Positions 26,388 to 35,706 of a DNA stretch of 64,000 nucleotides are shown piece by piece. The stretch is from NCBI RefSeq assembly GCF_036895565.1, contig NZ_CP145904.1, forward strand, positions 2,728,001 through 2,792,000. Direction: 5' to 3'. The translations under genes were made by a program, and so were the position numbers. The notes under the pieces were generated by a model, which worked only from the letters and a program-made list of their open reading frames with translations, had not been told where the DNA came from and did not search any database. This DNA comes from Flavobacterium sp. KS-LB2 (GTDB taxonomy: Bacteria > Bacteroidota > Bacteroidia > Flavobacteriales > Flavobacteriaceae). Each line of letters begins with the position of its first letter. The stretch's first letter is position 1.

Positions 26388-26704
26388 AGCATTTTTTTTA
26401 TTTTTTCAATTTGTACTAAATAAACTTCAATTGAATCTATAAATTGTAATCGATTTGCAAGTATTAATTGCGTTTCTATTTCAGATAATGAGCCCATAGC
26501 AATGTATAAAAATTGTATGAATTCTTTATCTCCTTTTCTAGCTGCTCCTTCAGCAATATTACTGGGAATAGAAATTACCGCTCTTTTAATTTGGCTTGAT
26601 AATCCATATTTTTCATCTGCTGGAAATTCTTTTGTTAATGCATAAATATCTTCCGCTAGTACCATTGATTGTTTCCAAACATCTAAATCTTTATGATCTT
26701 TCAT
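26354..26704 (-). CDS. Four-helix-bundle protein (S23/intervening-sequence-protein family)
   Basis: 116 residues. MKDHKDLDVWKQSMVLAEDI opens the family pattern (short acidic start, then L-x-V-W), followed by LTKEFPADEKYGLSSQIKRA, SIPSNIAEGAARKGDKEFIQ (the most conserved part), FLYIAMGSLSEIETQLILAN and RLQF. Members form four-helix bundles and were first seen in rRNA intervening sequences; in Bacteroidota they are commonly inserted inside polysaccharide loci with unknown role. It splits the rml genes. Its 3' end exists a second time at 26743-26790, so a tandem copy was lost. Confidence 0.9.
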   Translation of the reverse strand: MKDHKDLDVWKQSMVLAEDIYALTKEFPADEKYGLSSQIKRAVISIPSNIAEGAARKGDKEFIQFLYIAMGSLSEIETQLILANRLQFIDSIEVYLVQIEKIKKMLFGLIRYINTK

Positions 26705-26787
26705 ATTTTATTTCGCAATTAGTAATTTGAAATGCGTAATTCGAATCAATTCTTATTTAGTATTTATATATCGTATAGGTCCAAAAA
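26701..26787. repeat. 87-bp direct repeat, copy B, with the 3' end of a lost S23 gene
   Basis: Same sequence as 26301-26387 with about four substitutions. On the minus strand 26790-26743 reads IFGPIRYINTK and a stop, against LFGLIRYINTK for the intact gene, so it is the C-terminal remnant of a duplicated S23 gene. It also contains a second copy of the period-7 tract. Confidence 0.8.
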
Positions 26788-26901
26788 TATGTTTAAGTAT
26801 TTTTAAACTATGGTTACTCACATTTTACGCTGTTACGATGTGTACAACATGAAACATTAATACCAATTCATTTTAAACATTACACAAATCACACCTTACG
26901 C

Positions 26902-26999
26902 TTCACAATTCACAATCCACAATTCACAATTCACAATTCACGATTCACGATTTACGAATTACGATTCACAATCCACGATTTACGATTCACGATTTACTC
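26902..26999 (-). repeat. Fourteen-unit period-7 repeat downstream of rfbB
   Basis: Consensus TTCACRA on the plus strand: TTCACAA, TTCACAA, TCCACAA, TTCACAA, TTCACAA, TTCACGA, TTCACGA, TTTACGA, ATTACGA, TTCACAA, TCCACGA, TTTACGA, TTCACGA, TTTACTC. The array runs through the rfbB stop codon (26994-26996). Many single-base changes show it is old, not a fresh expansion. It is the longest of the eight tracts. Confidence 0.85.
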
Positions 27000-28040
27000 A
27001 TACTGTTTCTCGTAATAACTAGCATACTCCCCTGAAGTAATATTATTCAGCCACGTTTGATTTTCTAAATACCAATTTACTGTTTTTTCTAATCCTTGTT
27101 CGAAAGTAACAGAAGGTTTCCATCCCAACTCTTTATTTATCTTAGAGGCATCAATGGCATAGCGCAAATCATGACCTGGACGGTCTTTCACATAAGCAAT
27201 CAATTGCTCACTAGTACCGGCAACCCTGCCTAATTTCTCATCCATGATTTTGCAAAGTAATTTAACCAAATCAATGTTTTGCCATTCGTTAAAACCGCCA
27301 ATATTATACGTATCATGGTTAACACCTTCGTGAAAAACCAAATCAATGGCTACGGCATGATCTTCTACAAAAAGCCAATCACGCGTGTATTTCCCATCTC
27401 CATAAACGGGTAAAGGTTTGTTCTGAATGATATTATTGATGAATAAAGGGATTAATTTTTCTGGAAAATGATACGGTCCATAATTGTTGGAACAATTCGT
27501 CAACACATATGGCAATCCGTATGTTTCTCCATAAGCACGTACAAAGTGATCAGAACTCGCTTTCGAAGCAGAATAAGGAGAGTTCGGATCATAAGCAGTA
27601 GTCTCTGTAAACAATCCTTCAGAGCCTAAACTGCCATAAACCTCATCAGTGCTAATGTGGTAAAAACGCTTGCCTTCCATATTGTCTTTCCAAATCGTTT
27701 TGGCGGCATTCAATAAGTTCATGGTTCCTATCACATTTGTTTTCACAAAAGATAACGGATCAGTTATGGAGCGATCCACGTGAGATTCTGCAGCTAAATG
27801 CAAAACTCCATCAAATTGATGCTCGGCGAATAAGGCATCAATAAACGCAGCATCAACAATATCACCCTTAATAAATGTGTAGTTCGGTTCCTTTTCTATA
27901 TCAACTATATTCTCCAAATTCCCAGCATACGTGAGCGCATCCAAATTAAAAATTTGATATTGCGGATATTTAGTAACGAAAAGCCGTACTACGTGAGATC
28001 CTATAAAACCGGCACCACCGGTGATTACTATTTTTTTCAT
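26994..28040 (-). CDS. rfbB: dTDP-glucose 4,6-dehydratase
   Basis: 348 residues. The Rossmann motif [14 protein letters not shown] (8-21), the conserved [12 protein letters not shown], the catalytic [10 protein letters not shown] and the [20 protein letters not shown] segment with the YxxxK pair are present. It converts dTDP-glucose to dTDP-4-keto-6-deoxyglucose. It lies downstream of rfbD with an 83-base gap that includes no terminator, so co-transcription is likely. The stop codon is inside the period-7 array. Confidence 0.96.
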   Translation of the reverse strand: MKKIVITGGAGFIGSHVVRLFVTKYPQYQIFNLDALTYAGNLENIVDIEKEPNYTFIKGDIVDAAFIDALFAEHQFDGVLHLAAESHVDRSITDPLSFVKTNVIGTMNLLNAAKTIWKDNMEGKRFYHISTDEVYGSLGSEGLFTETTAYDPNSPYSASKASSDHFVRAYGETYGLPYVLTNCSNNYGPYHFPEKLIPLFINNIIQNKPLPVYGDGKYTRDWLFVEDHAVAIDLVFHEGVNHDTYNIGGFNEWQNIDLVKLLCKIMDEKLGRVAGTSEQLIAYVKDRPGHDLRYAIDASKINKELGWKPSVTFEQGLEKTVNWYLENQTWLNNITSGEYASYYEKQYE

Positions 28041-28120
28041 TTGTATTTATATTTTTTCTTCAACTACTTTTATAAAAACAGCATTTTTTCACTTAAAAAC
28101 AGTTTCGAAACAGTGGAACA

Positions 28121-28141
28121 ACTTTAAACTTTAGACTTTAA
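28121..28141 (-). repeat. Period-7 repeat at the rfbD stop codon
   Basis: Three units ACTTTAA, ACTTTAG, ACTTTAA (plus strand) span the rfbD stop codon (28124-28126) and its last codons. Confidence 0.5.
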
Positions 28142-28978
28142 ACAAACAGCTAAACTATCCTTATAATTCGGTACGACAACTCCAAAAGTATCTTTTATTT
28201 TAGTTTTATCCAATAAAGAAAAAACAGGACGCTTAGCAGGCGTAGGATAAGCCGATGAAGGAATACCTTTTACTTCACAACTATAACCTCCAATTTCTTG
28301 GATAGCCAAAACAAACTCAAACCAACTGACTTCCCCTTCATTCGAATAATTATACATTCCTGCAATCCACTCTTGTGCCGTTACGATATCCATCATTACC
28401 TGAGCCAAATCAGCTGCATAAGTTGGAGATCCGATTTGATCGTTGACAACACTAATTGTATCGCGCTCCTGTAACAACCGTTGCATCGTTTTCACAAAAT
28501 TGTTTCCAAATCTACTGTAAACCCATGAAGTTCTGATGATAATAGCTTCAGGATTTAATTTCAAACACCTTAGCTCCCCTGCTCTTTTTGTTGCCCCATA
28601 AACATTAATAGGTTTGGTTATAGCTTCCTCTGTCAATGCAACTGATGAGGTACCATCAAAAACATAATCGGTAGAAATATGGATTAATTTTACGGAATGA
28701 TCTTTAGCATATTGGGCAATAATACCTACTGCCAAATTATTAATCATGTTTGCTAATTCTTGTTCGGTTTCAGCTTTGTCTACAGCAGTATAAGCACCAC
28801 AATTCAAAATTATATTTGGAGATAGTACTTCTAATTGTTTTTTTAAGACATCCAAATTATCCAAAGATACTTCCGTTCTATCCGCAAAAATCCATTCATA
28901 TTGCGCATAATTCTCGGATAACTCTTTCAGTTCTGAACCCAATTGTCCGGTGGCTCCTGTTACTACTATTTTTTGCAT
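28124..28978 (-). CDS. rfbD: dTDP-4-dehydrorhamnose reductase
   Basis: 284 residues, normal for RmlD. NAD(P)-binding TGATGQLGSELKEL (7-20), the ILNCGAYTAVDKAE motif, ISTDYVFDG with the catalytic threonine, and NVYGATKRAGE with YxxxK. The C-terminus holds the substrate part VNDQIGSPTYAADLAQVMMD. It produces dTDP-L-rhamnose in the last step of the pathway. It sits between rfbC and rfbB in the same operon. The last codons are part of a period-7 repeat. Confidence 0.95.
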   Translation of the reverse strand: MQKIVVTGATGQLGSELKELSENYAQYEWIFADRTEVSLDNLDVLKKQLEVLSPNIILNCGAYTAVDKAETEQELANMINNLAVGIIAQYAKDHSVKLIHISTDYVFDGTSSVALTEEAITKPINVYGATKRAGELRCLKLNPEAIIIRTSWVYSRFGNNFVKTMQRLLQERDTISVVNDQIGSPTYAADLAQVMMDIVTAQEWIAGMYNYSNEGEVSWFEFVLAIQEIGGYSCEVKGIPSSAYPTPAKRPVFSLLDKTKIKDTFGVVVPNYKDSLAVCLKSKV

Positions 28979-29017
28979 AATTATTTTTTATCAAACAAAC
29001 TCTCAATCTTACCGACA

Positions 29018-29056
29018 ACTTTAAACTTTAAACCTTAAACTTTTAAACTTTTTTTA
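29018..29056 (-). repeat. Period-7 repeat at the rfbC stop codon
   Basis: ACTTTAA, ACTTTAA, ACCTTAA, ACTTTTAA (one 8-base unit) and ACTTTTTTT (plus strand), ending near the rfbC stop (29054-29056). Same consensus as the tract after rfbD. Confidence 0.55.
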
Positions 29057-29602
29057 AAACTCCCAATCTATTACATCAAACCCAGGCAAAACCAAATCCT
29101 TCTCAGAAACAATTACCTCTTCTGGATTCAATTGCCAATCAATTGCTAAAGTTGGATCATCGTAACGAATCCCTCTTTCGCTTTCTTTATGGTATAATTG
29201 ATCTACCTTGTACATAACAGAAGCCGTTTCGCTTAAAACCGAGAAACCATGAGCAAAACCATGAGGCACCATTAATTGTTTTTTATTAGCCGCACTCAAA
29301 ACAACACTAAAATGCTGTCCATAAGTAGCCGAGTTTTTACGCAAATCAACTGCCACATCCAAAATTTCTCCTTCTAATACACGTACTAATTTAGCTTGTG
29401 CAAAAGGATTTATTTGCAAATGCAATCCGCGAATCACACCTCGCTTGGAGAATGATTGATTGTCTTGGATGAATTGGTACATAATCCCATTTTCATGGAA
29501 CTTGGCTTGGTTGTAGGCTTCAAAGAAATAACCACGCTCGTCATTAAAAACCGCCGGATTGATGATTACAAGATCTTTTATTGTTGTTTGTTCTATTGTC
29601 AT
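29054..29602 (-). CDS. rfbC: dTDP-4-dehydrorhamnose 3,5-epimerase
   Basis: 182 residues, the usual size of RmlC. The cupin core is intact: ERGYFFEAYNQAKFHE, VIRGLHLQINPFAQAKLVRV with the catalytic histidine, VAVDLRKNSATYGQHFSVVL, VPHGFAHGFSVLSETASVMY and the catalytic tyrosine region YKVDQLYH. It epimerises dTDP-4-keto-6-deoxyglucose at C3 and C5. First of the four rml genes in transcription order, 46 bases after the aminotransferase gene. Confidence 0.96.
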   Translation of the reverse strand: MTIEQTTIKDLVIINPAVFNDERGYFFEAYNQAKFHENGIMYQFIQDNQSFSKRGVIRGLHLQINPFAQAKLVRVLEGEILDVAVDLRKNSATYGQHFSVVLSAANKKQLMVPHGFAHGFSVLSETASVMYKVDQLYHKESERGIRYDDPTLAIDWQLNPEEVIVSEKDLVLPGFDVIDWEF

Positions 29603-29648
29603 TTTGTAATATTATATAAAATACATTGAAATATTCATTAAGTGTTTT

Positions 29649-30791
29649 TTATTTAGTTTTAAAGAAACTAAATACAACTTGCTTAATCCTTTCTCTTTCT
29701 TCATCAGTTAGATTAGAACCTGACGGCAAACACAACCCCTTTTCAAATAAAGTTTCGGCTACTTTGGTTCCATAATAAGGATATTGTTTAAAAATAGGTT
29801 GTAGATGCATTGGTTTCCACAACGGGCGGGACTCAATATTGGATTGCTCAAAAGCCAACCTCAAGGCTTCGCGGTCGATTCCTTCTTGATTAGGCTCTAT
29901 AACAATAGCGCTCAGCCAATAATTAGCAAAATAATCATCGTTTGGGGCTGTAAAAACGGTGACTGCTGCAATATCCTTGAACAAATCAACATAAAAAGCA
30001 TTCATTTTTCTACGTAAACCCACATGATCATCCAATACCTCCATTTGCCCACGGCCAATTCCGGCGCAAATATTACTCATTCTATAATTATACCCAATTT
30101 CACTATGCTGGTAATGGGGTGCATTGTCTCTGGATTGTGTAGCGTAAAACACAGCTTTATCTTTAATTGCAGCCGTTGAAGTTACAATTGCCCCGCCACC
30201 TGAGGTAGTGATAATTTTATTCCCATTAAAAGACAAAACTCCTACATCGCCAAAAGTACCACATCGTTGACCTTTATAGCTACTACCCAACGCTTCGGCA
30301 CTGTCTTCCAGAATCGGAATGCCATATTTATCGGCTATAGTCCTAATTTCATTAATTTTATAAGGCACACCGTACAAATGCACTGCAATAATCGCTTTTG
30401 GAGTTTTTCCTGTAGCAATTCGATCAACTATAGCTTCCTCTAAAGCAAGTGGACATAAATTCCAGGTGTCTATTTCACTGTCAACAAATACAGGAATTGC
30501 TCCAAGATATAATATCGGATTGGCCGAAGCCGAAAACGTCATACTCTGACAAAGCACTTCGTCACCAGCCTGAACTCCTAATAAAATCAAGCCCAAATGA
30601 ATAGCAGCGGTTCCGGAGCTTAGCGCCCCTACATGGCATTCATTTCCTAGGTAATTTTCAAGGTCCTTTTCGAGTCCGTTCACATTAGGTCCTAATGGAG
30701 CAACCCAGTTCGTATCAAAAGCTTCGCTTACAAATTTTTGCTCACTTCCCCCCATGTGCGGGGACGAAAGCCATATTTTTGAATTATTCAT
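29649..30791 (-). CDS. DegT/DnrJ/EryC1/StrS aminotransferase (PglE-like)
   Basis: 380 residues. It begins IWLSSPHMGGSEQKFVSEAF, the typical start of PglE/WecE-type proteins, with GALSSGTAAIHLGLILLGVQ for cofactor contact, VFVDSEIDTWNLCP, ILEDSAEALGSSYKGQRCGT with the PLP aspartate, and FNGNKIITTSGGGAIVTS with the Schiff-base lysine. It would aminate the 4-keto group of the nucleotide sugar made by the PglF-like enzyme (23017). The start codon overlaps the stop of the upstream sugar-transferase gene (30788) by 4 bases, so translation is coupled. Confidence 0.92.
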   Translation of the reverse strand: MNNSKIWLSSPHMGGSEQKFVSEAFDTNWVAPLGPNVNGLEKDLENYLGNECHVGALSSGTAAIHLGLILLGVQAGDEVLCQSMTFSASANPILYLGAIPVFVDSEIDTWNLCPLALEEAIVDRIATGKTPKAIIAVHLYGVPYKINEIRTIADKYGIPILEDSAEALGSSYKGQRCGTFGDVGVLSFNGNKIITTSGGGAIVTSTAAIKDKAVFYATQSRDNAPHYQHSEIGYNYRMSNICAGIGRGQMEVLDDHVGLRRKMNAFYVDLFKDIAAVTVFTAPNDDYFANYWLSAIVIEPNQEGIDREALRLAFEQSNIESRPLWKPMHLQPIFKQYPYYGTKVAETLFEKGLCLPSGSNLTDEERERIKQVVFSFFKTK

Positions 30792-31345
30792 TGTATAGAT
30801 CTAAATATTGTTTTAAAAATTATTTTAATGTCCCCAAAAAAACTTCGATTATTATAATAGTTTAAGTTGATTAAAACCTTATCTGGAAAAATAATTTCGT
30901 CGTTATACTGCAATGGTTTTTCCTGTTGAGCTAAAATTTGCTCTTCATTAAAATATTTTAAAGACGCCTCGCTAGTTAAACCAGGTTTCAATTCCAATAT
31001 CTTCTTAGCTTCATCTTCTAAAACATCATAATATCCTAAAACATCAGGTCTTGGCCCTACAAAACTCATTTGTCCTATCAAAACGTTAAAAAATTGTGGC
31101 AATTCATCTAGTTTTGATTTTCGTAAAAAACGTCCGAAAAAAGATATTTTCCCTGTAATGGGATGTATTGTTTTAAATTTAACAATTTTAAAAGTTTTAC
31201 CAAACTGCCCAATTCTATCTTGCAAAAAAAAACCATTGGAACCTGTATCAAAGCTGGTCAAGACATAGAGAATGACTAAAAGAAAACCTAATACAAGAAT
31301 TCCTAAAAAAGAAAATAAAAAATCGAATAGACGTTTACAGGTCAA
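30788..31345 (-). CDS. Small polyprenyl-phosphate sugar transferase (PglC-type)
   Basis: 185 residues. An N-terminal re-entrant hydrophobic helix (FDFLFSFLGILVLGFLLVIL) is followed by the catalytic region FLQDRIGQFGKTFKIVKFKT and FLRKSKLDELPQFFNVLIGQ with MSFVGPRPDVLGYY. The usual GWAQVNGR motif is replaced by PGLTSEASLKYFNEEQIL, so it belongs to a divergent branch of the family. It attaches a sugar phosphate to undecaprenyl phosphate to start a repeat unit. Together with the second small transferase at 32025 and the large one at 51368 there are three initiating-type enzymes in the locus. Confidence 0.86.
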   Translation of the reverse strand: MTCKRLFDFLFSFLGILVLGFLLVILYVLTSFDTGSNGFFLQDRIGQFGKTFKIVKFKTIHPITGKISFFGRFLRKSKLDELPQFFNVLIGQMSFVGPRPDVLGYYDVLEDEAKKILELKPGLTSEASLKYFNEEQILAQQEKPLQYNDEIIFPDKVLINLNYYNNRSFFGDIKIIFKTIFRSIQ

Positions 31346-31372
31346 AATTGTTGCTGTTTTTTTATAAAAACA

Positions 31373-32023
31373 CTAGACATTATGAAACTTAATAGGTTTT
31401 GCGGGAATTCCTACAGCAGTACAATTTTCAGGTAAAGACCTAGAAACAACTGCCCCAGCTCCAACAATTGTATTTTTCCCTATCTCAAGTTGATTAATTA
31501 TTTTCGCACCCGTTCCAACATACACCCTCTCTTCGATCAAAACTTCACCTGAAATATTTACTGAAGGCATAAATGAAGCAAATGAAGATATGGTAGTATC
31601 ATGTCCCACAGTACACAATAAATTCAATATTACAAAATCTTTAATAACAATATTACAGGTAACAATACACCCAGCACAGATTATATTCCCTATTCCAATC
31701 TCTACAAAATCATCTGAGATCAAAACATTAGGATGGATAATACTTGGGAAATCTATTTTAGTGTTTTTAATTTTATTAAAAATATTAAATTTTATTTGTG
31801 GGTCTCCGATTGCAATAACAATCGAACAATTCTCATTGATGCTATTAATGTCTTCTACTCCTCCTAAAACAGGATATCCATTTACAATCTCTCCTTTTTC
31901 AAATCCATCATCATAAAAACCCAGAAAGACATAGGTTGGAGCAACCTTATTTATGAAATCCAACATCGTTTTCACTTCTCTTCCAAAACCACCTGCACCA
32001 ATAATTGCAATATTTTTCATCAT
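31373..32023 (-). CDS. PglD-like sugar O/N-acetyltransferase (hexapeptide fold)
   Basis: 216 residues. The N-terminal Rossmann-like part (NIAIIGAGGFGREVKTMLDF) binds the nucleotide sugar; the C-terminal left-handed beta-helix (about 95-205) has the hexapeptide pattern VEIGIGNIICAGCIVTCNIV, CTVGHDTTISSFASFMPSVN, VYVGTGAKIINQLEIGKNTI. The histidine in VGHDT fits the catalytic His of PglD. It would N-acetylate the 4-amino group made by the PglE-like enzyme, completing UDP-diacetylbacillosamine. It sits between two PglC-type genes, as in known PglC/PglD neighbours. Confidence 0.9.
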   Translation of the reverse strand: MMKNIAIIGAGGFGREVKTMLDFINKVAPTYVFLGFYDDGFEKGEIVNGYPVLGGVEDINSINENCSIVIAIGDPQIKFNIFNKIKNTKIDFPSIIHPNVLISDDFVEIGIGNIICAGCIVTCNIVIKDFVILNLLCTVGHDTTISSFASFMPSVNISGEVLIEERVYVGTGAKIINQLEIGKNTIVGAGAVVSRSLPENCTAVGIPAKPIKFHNV

Positions 32024-32024
32024 T

Positions 32025-32633
32025 TTATTTTTTAGTTCCTGTAAAAGCTTCCATAGTCATTTGGCCTTCTTGAGATATTCCCTCTCTAAAAAAAACTTTT
32101 TTTATGGTAAGTCTAATTATTTTAAAATCCAATACCAATGAGATATGATCCACATACCATACATCTAATTTAAATTTTTCCTCCCAATTAATGGCATTTC
32201 TTCCGTTAACTTGTGCCCAGCCAGTTATCCCTGGTTTTACCTCATGACGTCTCTTCTGGAAATCAGAATACAACTCCAGATATTGAGGAAGCAGAGGTCT
32301 TGGTCCTATCAAACTCATATCGCCTTTAATTACATTTAAAAGTTGTGGCAATTCATCTAATGAAGATTTACGTACAAAAGACCCTATTTTCGTTAGTCTT
32401 TCGGCATCAGAAAGAAGATTTCCCATGACATCTTTCTTATCATTCATCGTTTTGAACTTGATAATCTTAAAAATTTTTCCATCTTTACCAGGACGTGACT
32501 GAAAGAAAAAGGGCTTACCTTGGTTTGCAAAAAACAAACCAATAGTGACCAAAATTAATAATGGACTAAATAGTAGTATTCCCAACAGGGAACTAATAAA
32601 GTCGATGATTCGCTTACTGAACTTCTTATACAT
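32025..32633 (-). CDS. Polyprenyl-phosphate sugar transferase (PglC-type)
   Basis: 202 residues. [20 protein letters not shown] and a hydrophobic helix lead to [60 protein letters not shown] and the complete [20 protein letters not shown] motif with DVWYVDH. The C-terminus ends [11 protein letters not shown]. This is the canonical small monotopic phosphoglycosyltransferase and is a better candidate than 30788 for using the bacillosamine precursor. It lies 1 base from the PglD-like gene and 2 bases from the glycosyltransferase upstream. Confidence 0.92.
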   Translation of the reverse strand: MYKKFSKRIIDFISSLLGILLFSPLLILVTIGLFFANQGKPFFFQSRPGKDGKIFKIIKFKTMNDKKDVMGNLLSDAERLTKIGSFVRKSSLDELPQLLNVIKGDMSLIGPRPLLPQYLELYSDFQKRRHEVKPGITGWAQVNGRNAINWEEKFKLDVWYVDHISLVLDFKIIRLTIKKVFFREGISQEGQMTMEAFTGTKK

Positions 32634-32635
32634 AT

Positions 32636-33556
32636 TTATTTATTAATTCTTATGGGGAGTAGGCTGATAATAAAAAACTGAATGAATTTTTTAGAACTGC
32701 GTATTAATTCAAAATTATACCTTAATAGGACATATAGCCTTGACAAATAGTTTTTAGAGTATAAATGATAGATTCTATTCTCAACAGACCCTGGTCTTGT
32801 AAATTTATTAAATCCTTTTATCTGCTTAAAATACCAGCCCTGCTTAATTAATTTTAATCTTTCTTTGATAGCATATAAAGAATTCTTATTTAACTGGCCA
32901 TGAACATTATCCGAATGAATCCGATACAGTATAAAAGCATTACTATCAATAGAAACTTTATAGCCCGTAGCTCTAGCATAGAAATAAACAAACCAATCAT
33001 GAGAAAAGTTCTTCCATTGAGTATAATTCGTTGCAACTAAAACTTTTTTTAAACCCAGACAAAATTCATTTGTAAAAACATAGGTACACCCAGCACTGCC
33101 TCCCTCAAATAAATAATCATATTTTTTTTGGGAAAAAGATTTATTAATAATTGATTTTTCATTGGATTTTTCATCCCATAATATCAAATTAGAACAATAT
33201 AAACTAGAACCTTGTTTAGTTAACATAGTACCCGCAGTTTTTAATTTCTCAGGTAGCCAAATATCATCTTGATCTGCAAAGGCGACCAAATCATACTCAT
33301 TTATTAGTTCTTCATTAATAGTTTGTATAGCGTTCAAAAAATTATTGGCAGCACTACCTGATCCAATACTATTCTTTTTTATTTCAACACGAATATCATT
33401 TTTAAAAACTTCTAATACTTGCAAAGTTTTATCGCTGCTAACATCATCAAATATTTTTACATTTACATCAACCCCAACTTGGGAGAGTATAGAATCTACT
33501 TGTTCTTTTATATATTTTTCGCCATTGTATGAGGCTAGAATTACTAAAATTTTCAT
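32636..33556 (-). CDS. Family 2 glycosyltransferase (rhamnosyltransferase-like)
   Basis: 306 residues. GT-A fold with [20 protein letters not shown] (nucleotide-sugar site), [14 protein letters not shown], and the metal motif [13 protein letters not shown] (about 95-107). The architecture resembles WsaF/RgpF-type rhamnosyltransferases, which suits the dTDP-L-rhamnose genes next to it, but the donor cannot be proved. Cytosolic face of the inner membrane. It is in the same tight unit as the PglC/PglD genes. Confidence 0.85.
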   Translation of the reverse strand: MKILVILASYNGEKYIKEQVDSILSQVGVDVNVKIFDDVSSDKTLQVLEVFKNDIRVEIKKNSIGSGSAANNFLNAIQTINEELINEYDLVAFADQDDIWLPEKLKTAGTMLTKQGSSLYCSNLILWDEKSNEKSIINKSFSQKKYDYLFEGGSAGCTYVFTNEFCLGLKKVLVATNYTQWKNFSHDWFVYFYARATGYKVSIDSNAFILYRIHSDNVHGQLNKNSLYAIKERLKLIKQGWYFKQIKGFNKFTRPGSVENRIYHLYSKNYLSRLYVLLRYNFELIRSSKKFIQFFIISLLPIRINK

Positions 33557-33624
33557 TATTATTTTTTATTTAGAACAAAAAACTTGAAATTAAATTTCAT
33601 AAAAGTTTATTGCTAAAATTATCA

Positions 33625-34467
33625 TTATCGGTAAAGCAAATCTTTTTTTAAGAAACCATCTAACCTACCACTTACTGCTAAGTAATATTTTTTTCTATTC
33701 ACAGAAAAGACATTAAAAACATACCTAAAAACCGAATAGCTAAAAAAAACAAAGAAAACTAGAAACAAAACAAAACTTAAATTCTTACGCATTATAGCAC
33801 CGTATCCGTAGGCATAATTATAAACCTTAATCTCGTTCATTGACGCAACATTTATGGGAGGATGCCAAACATTAATCAAAGGTGAATAATAAACATTGTT
33901 TCCTCCTAAAATCGATCTAATAATATAATCCAATTCTTCACCAAGCCATATTTTCGAACCTACACCAAAATTCTCATCAAATTTTATTTTTAATTTAGTA
34001 AAACAAGCAATTGCAGAATAGTTTAAGCTATAATTTAATAAATTTAATTTTTTTTGATTTTTTGAATTTTTCCTAATAGACGTCCTATTGATCTTATTAT
34101 CAAACACACAACCATACACTAAATCCGCCTTAGGATTTAAGGAAAAAAATAAAATTGCTTTTGATATAGTATCGGGATAAAATGTACAATCATCATCAGG
34201 GAAAGTGATGATATCTGCTTTTGCCAACTCTATTCCTTTATTTTTCGCTTTAGACAAACCCTTTACATTAGTTTTATAATGTAGTATACTAAATTCATTT
34301 TCGAATTTCCTAATTAACGGTTCTAAATTAATAACATCATTTTGATCAATAACTATAACTTCAAAATCCTCTCTAGAGCAATCTTGTTCTAATAAACTTT
34401 TTAAAAAATCATCAACCTCAACATACCTGCCGTAGGTAGACAAAATTAAACTTACTTTCAAATTCAT
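33625..34467 (-). CDS. Family 2 glycosyltransferase
   Basis: 280 residues. LILSTYGRYVEVDDFLKSLL and VIVIDQNDVINLEPLIRKFE form the donor-binding start; ITFPDDDCTFYPDTIS carries the DxD-type metal site. A C-terminal hydrophobic helix (SFVLFLVFFVFFSYSVFRYV) may anchor it in the membrane. The sugar is not predictable. In the same operon, 65 bases after the GT4 gene at 34533. Confidence 0.8.
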   Translation of the reverse strand: MNLKVSLILSTYGRYVEVDDFLKSLLEQDCSREDFEVIVIDQNDVINLEPLIRKFENEFSILHYKTNVKGLSKAKNKGIELAKADIITFPDDDCTFYPDTISKAILFFSLNPKADLVYGCVFDNKINRTSIRKNSKNQKKLNLLNYSLNYSAIACFTKLKIKFDENFGVGSKIWLGEELDYIIRSILGGNNVYYSPLINVWHPPINVASMNEIKVYNYAYGYGAIMRKNLSFVLFLVFFVFFSYSVFRYVFNVFSVNRKKYYLAVSGRLDGFLKKDLLYR

Positions 34468-34532
34468 AACTTTTTATTTAAAAAACACCTGAAAAAACTA
34501 AATTTATTTCAGTATCAAATTGACAAAAAAAA

Positions 34533-35687
34533 CTAACTATTTTGATAATAGTCCTCATGTTCTAAAACCATTCTTTGCACAGAAAACTGTCTAGAAAAAA
34601 ACGTGCTGTTTTTACTTATTTGCTGATATAACGCCTCATCTTCAATTAATTCGACTATACAAGCTGCCAGTGCTTTCTCATCAAACATTGAAAACAACAA
34701 TCCATTTTTTCTATCGGTGATCAGCCTTGAAAATATATCATTATTGGCAGCTACTACAGGAAGTCCCATTGCCATTTTTTCAATAAGCGTTAAGGTAAAA
34801 CCTTCAAATTCTGAAGGAAAAACTGCAATATTTGTTATAGATAAAAGTTCGGGTATGTTTGAAATAGCTCCTAATAAAAGAACAATATCATGCATCTGGT
34901 TTTCTGAAATAAAAAGCTCTATCTGTTTTCTCGTTTCTCCTTCTCCCGCAAATATTAATTTAACATTTGGATGCGTTTCTAAAACAATTTTTAATGCTTT
35001 CAACAACGTGATATGATTTTTACCCCAACAAAGTCTAGCAACATATGTTAAGACAATATCAGAATCTTTTACGCCAAAAGCTTCAGGCAAAATCCCATAC
35101 TTTTTGTTATCAAAAACATTTAAATCAACACCATTAGGAATATATCTTATACTTTTTGAATGCTTTTTAAATAATCGCTGATTGTTTTCATGAATGATTT
35201 CAGAAATACTAACTAAATTAGGCTTAAGCATTCCAATAATCCATTTCTCAGTCAAAAGTTTAAAATTATCTAAAAAAGATTTTGGATTGTAATACATTCC
35301 AGACGTATGCACCGTATGAAATACTTTAATCTTTGCAGTACTCGTTTTTATAGTGGTAAATACAATTAATAACCTATGAAGATAAGAATGCGTATGAATG
35401 ATATCAGGTTGAATCGATTTAATAGCTTTACTCAAAACACGTATTGCGCCAAAAAAATTCAAGACAGTAGTTAGGCCAATCAAATCTTTATGCTTTAAAG
35501 GAAGGCTTACAAGAGTAACTTCTTTGGCATTGATTAAACCACTTATTTCATTCAAATCATCAGTTAATGTAATAATGTAAACATCATACTGATTTTTATT
35601 TAAATTATTACAAATATCAATAACAATTTTTTCTCGTCCGCCAACACATAAAGTATCTACAATATGAACTATTTTTTTCTTTTGCAT
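34533..35687 (-). CDS. Family 4 glycosyltransferase
   Basis: 384 residues, GT-B fold. HIVDTLCVGGREKIVIDICN at the N-terminus, a donor-site segment YVARLCWGKNHITLLKALKI and the E-x7-E motif in FPSEFEGFTLTLIEKMAMGL. It retains the sugar configuration by family rule. The donor is unknown. It is followed within 65 bases by the GT2 gene at 33625 and preceded by another GT4 19 bases upstream. Confidence 0.87.
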   Translation of the reverse strand: MQKKKIVHIVDTLCVGGREKIVIDICNNLNKNQYDVYIITLTDDLNEISGLINAKEVTLVSLPLKHKDLIGLTTVLNFFGAIRVLSKAIKSIQPDIIHTHSYLHRLLIVFTTIKTSTAKIKVFHTVHTSGMYYNPKSFLDNFKLLTEKWIIGMLKPNLVSISEIIHENNQRLFKKHSKSIRYIPNGVDLNVFDNKKYGILPEAFGVKDSDIVLTYVARLCWGKNHITLLKALKIVLETHPNVKLIFAGEGETRKQIELFISENQMHDIVLLLGAISNIPELLSITNIAVFPSEFEGFTLTLIEKMAMGLPVVAANNDIFSRLITDRKNGLLFSMFDEKALAACIVELIEDEALYQQISKNSTFFSRQFSVQRMVLEHEDYYQNS

Positions 35688-35706
35688 TATTTAATTATTT
35701 CAAAAC

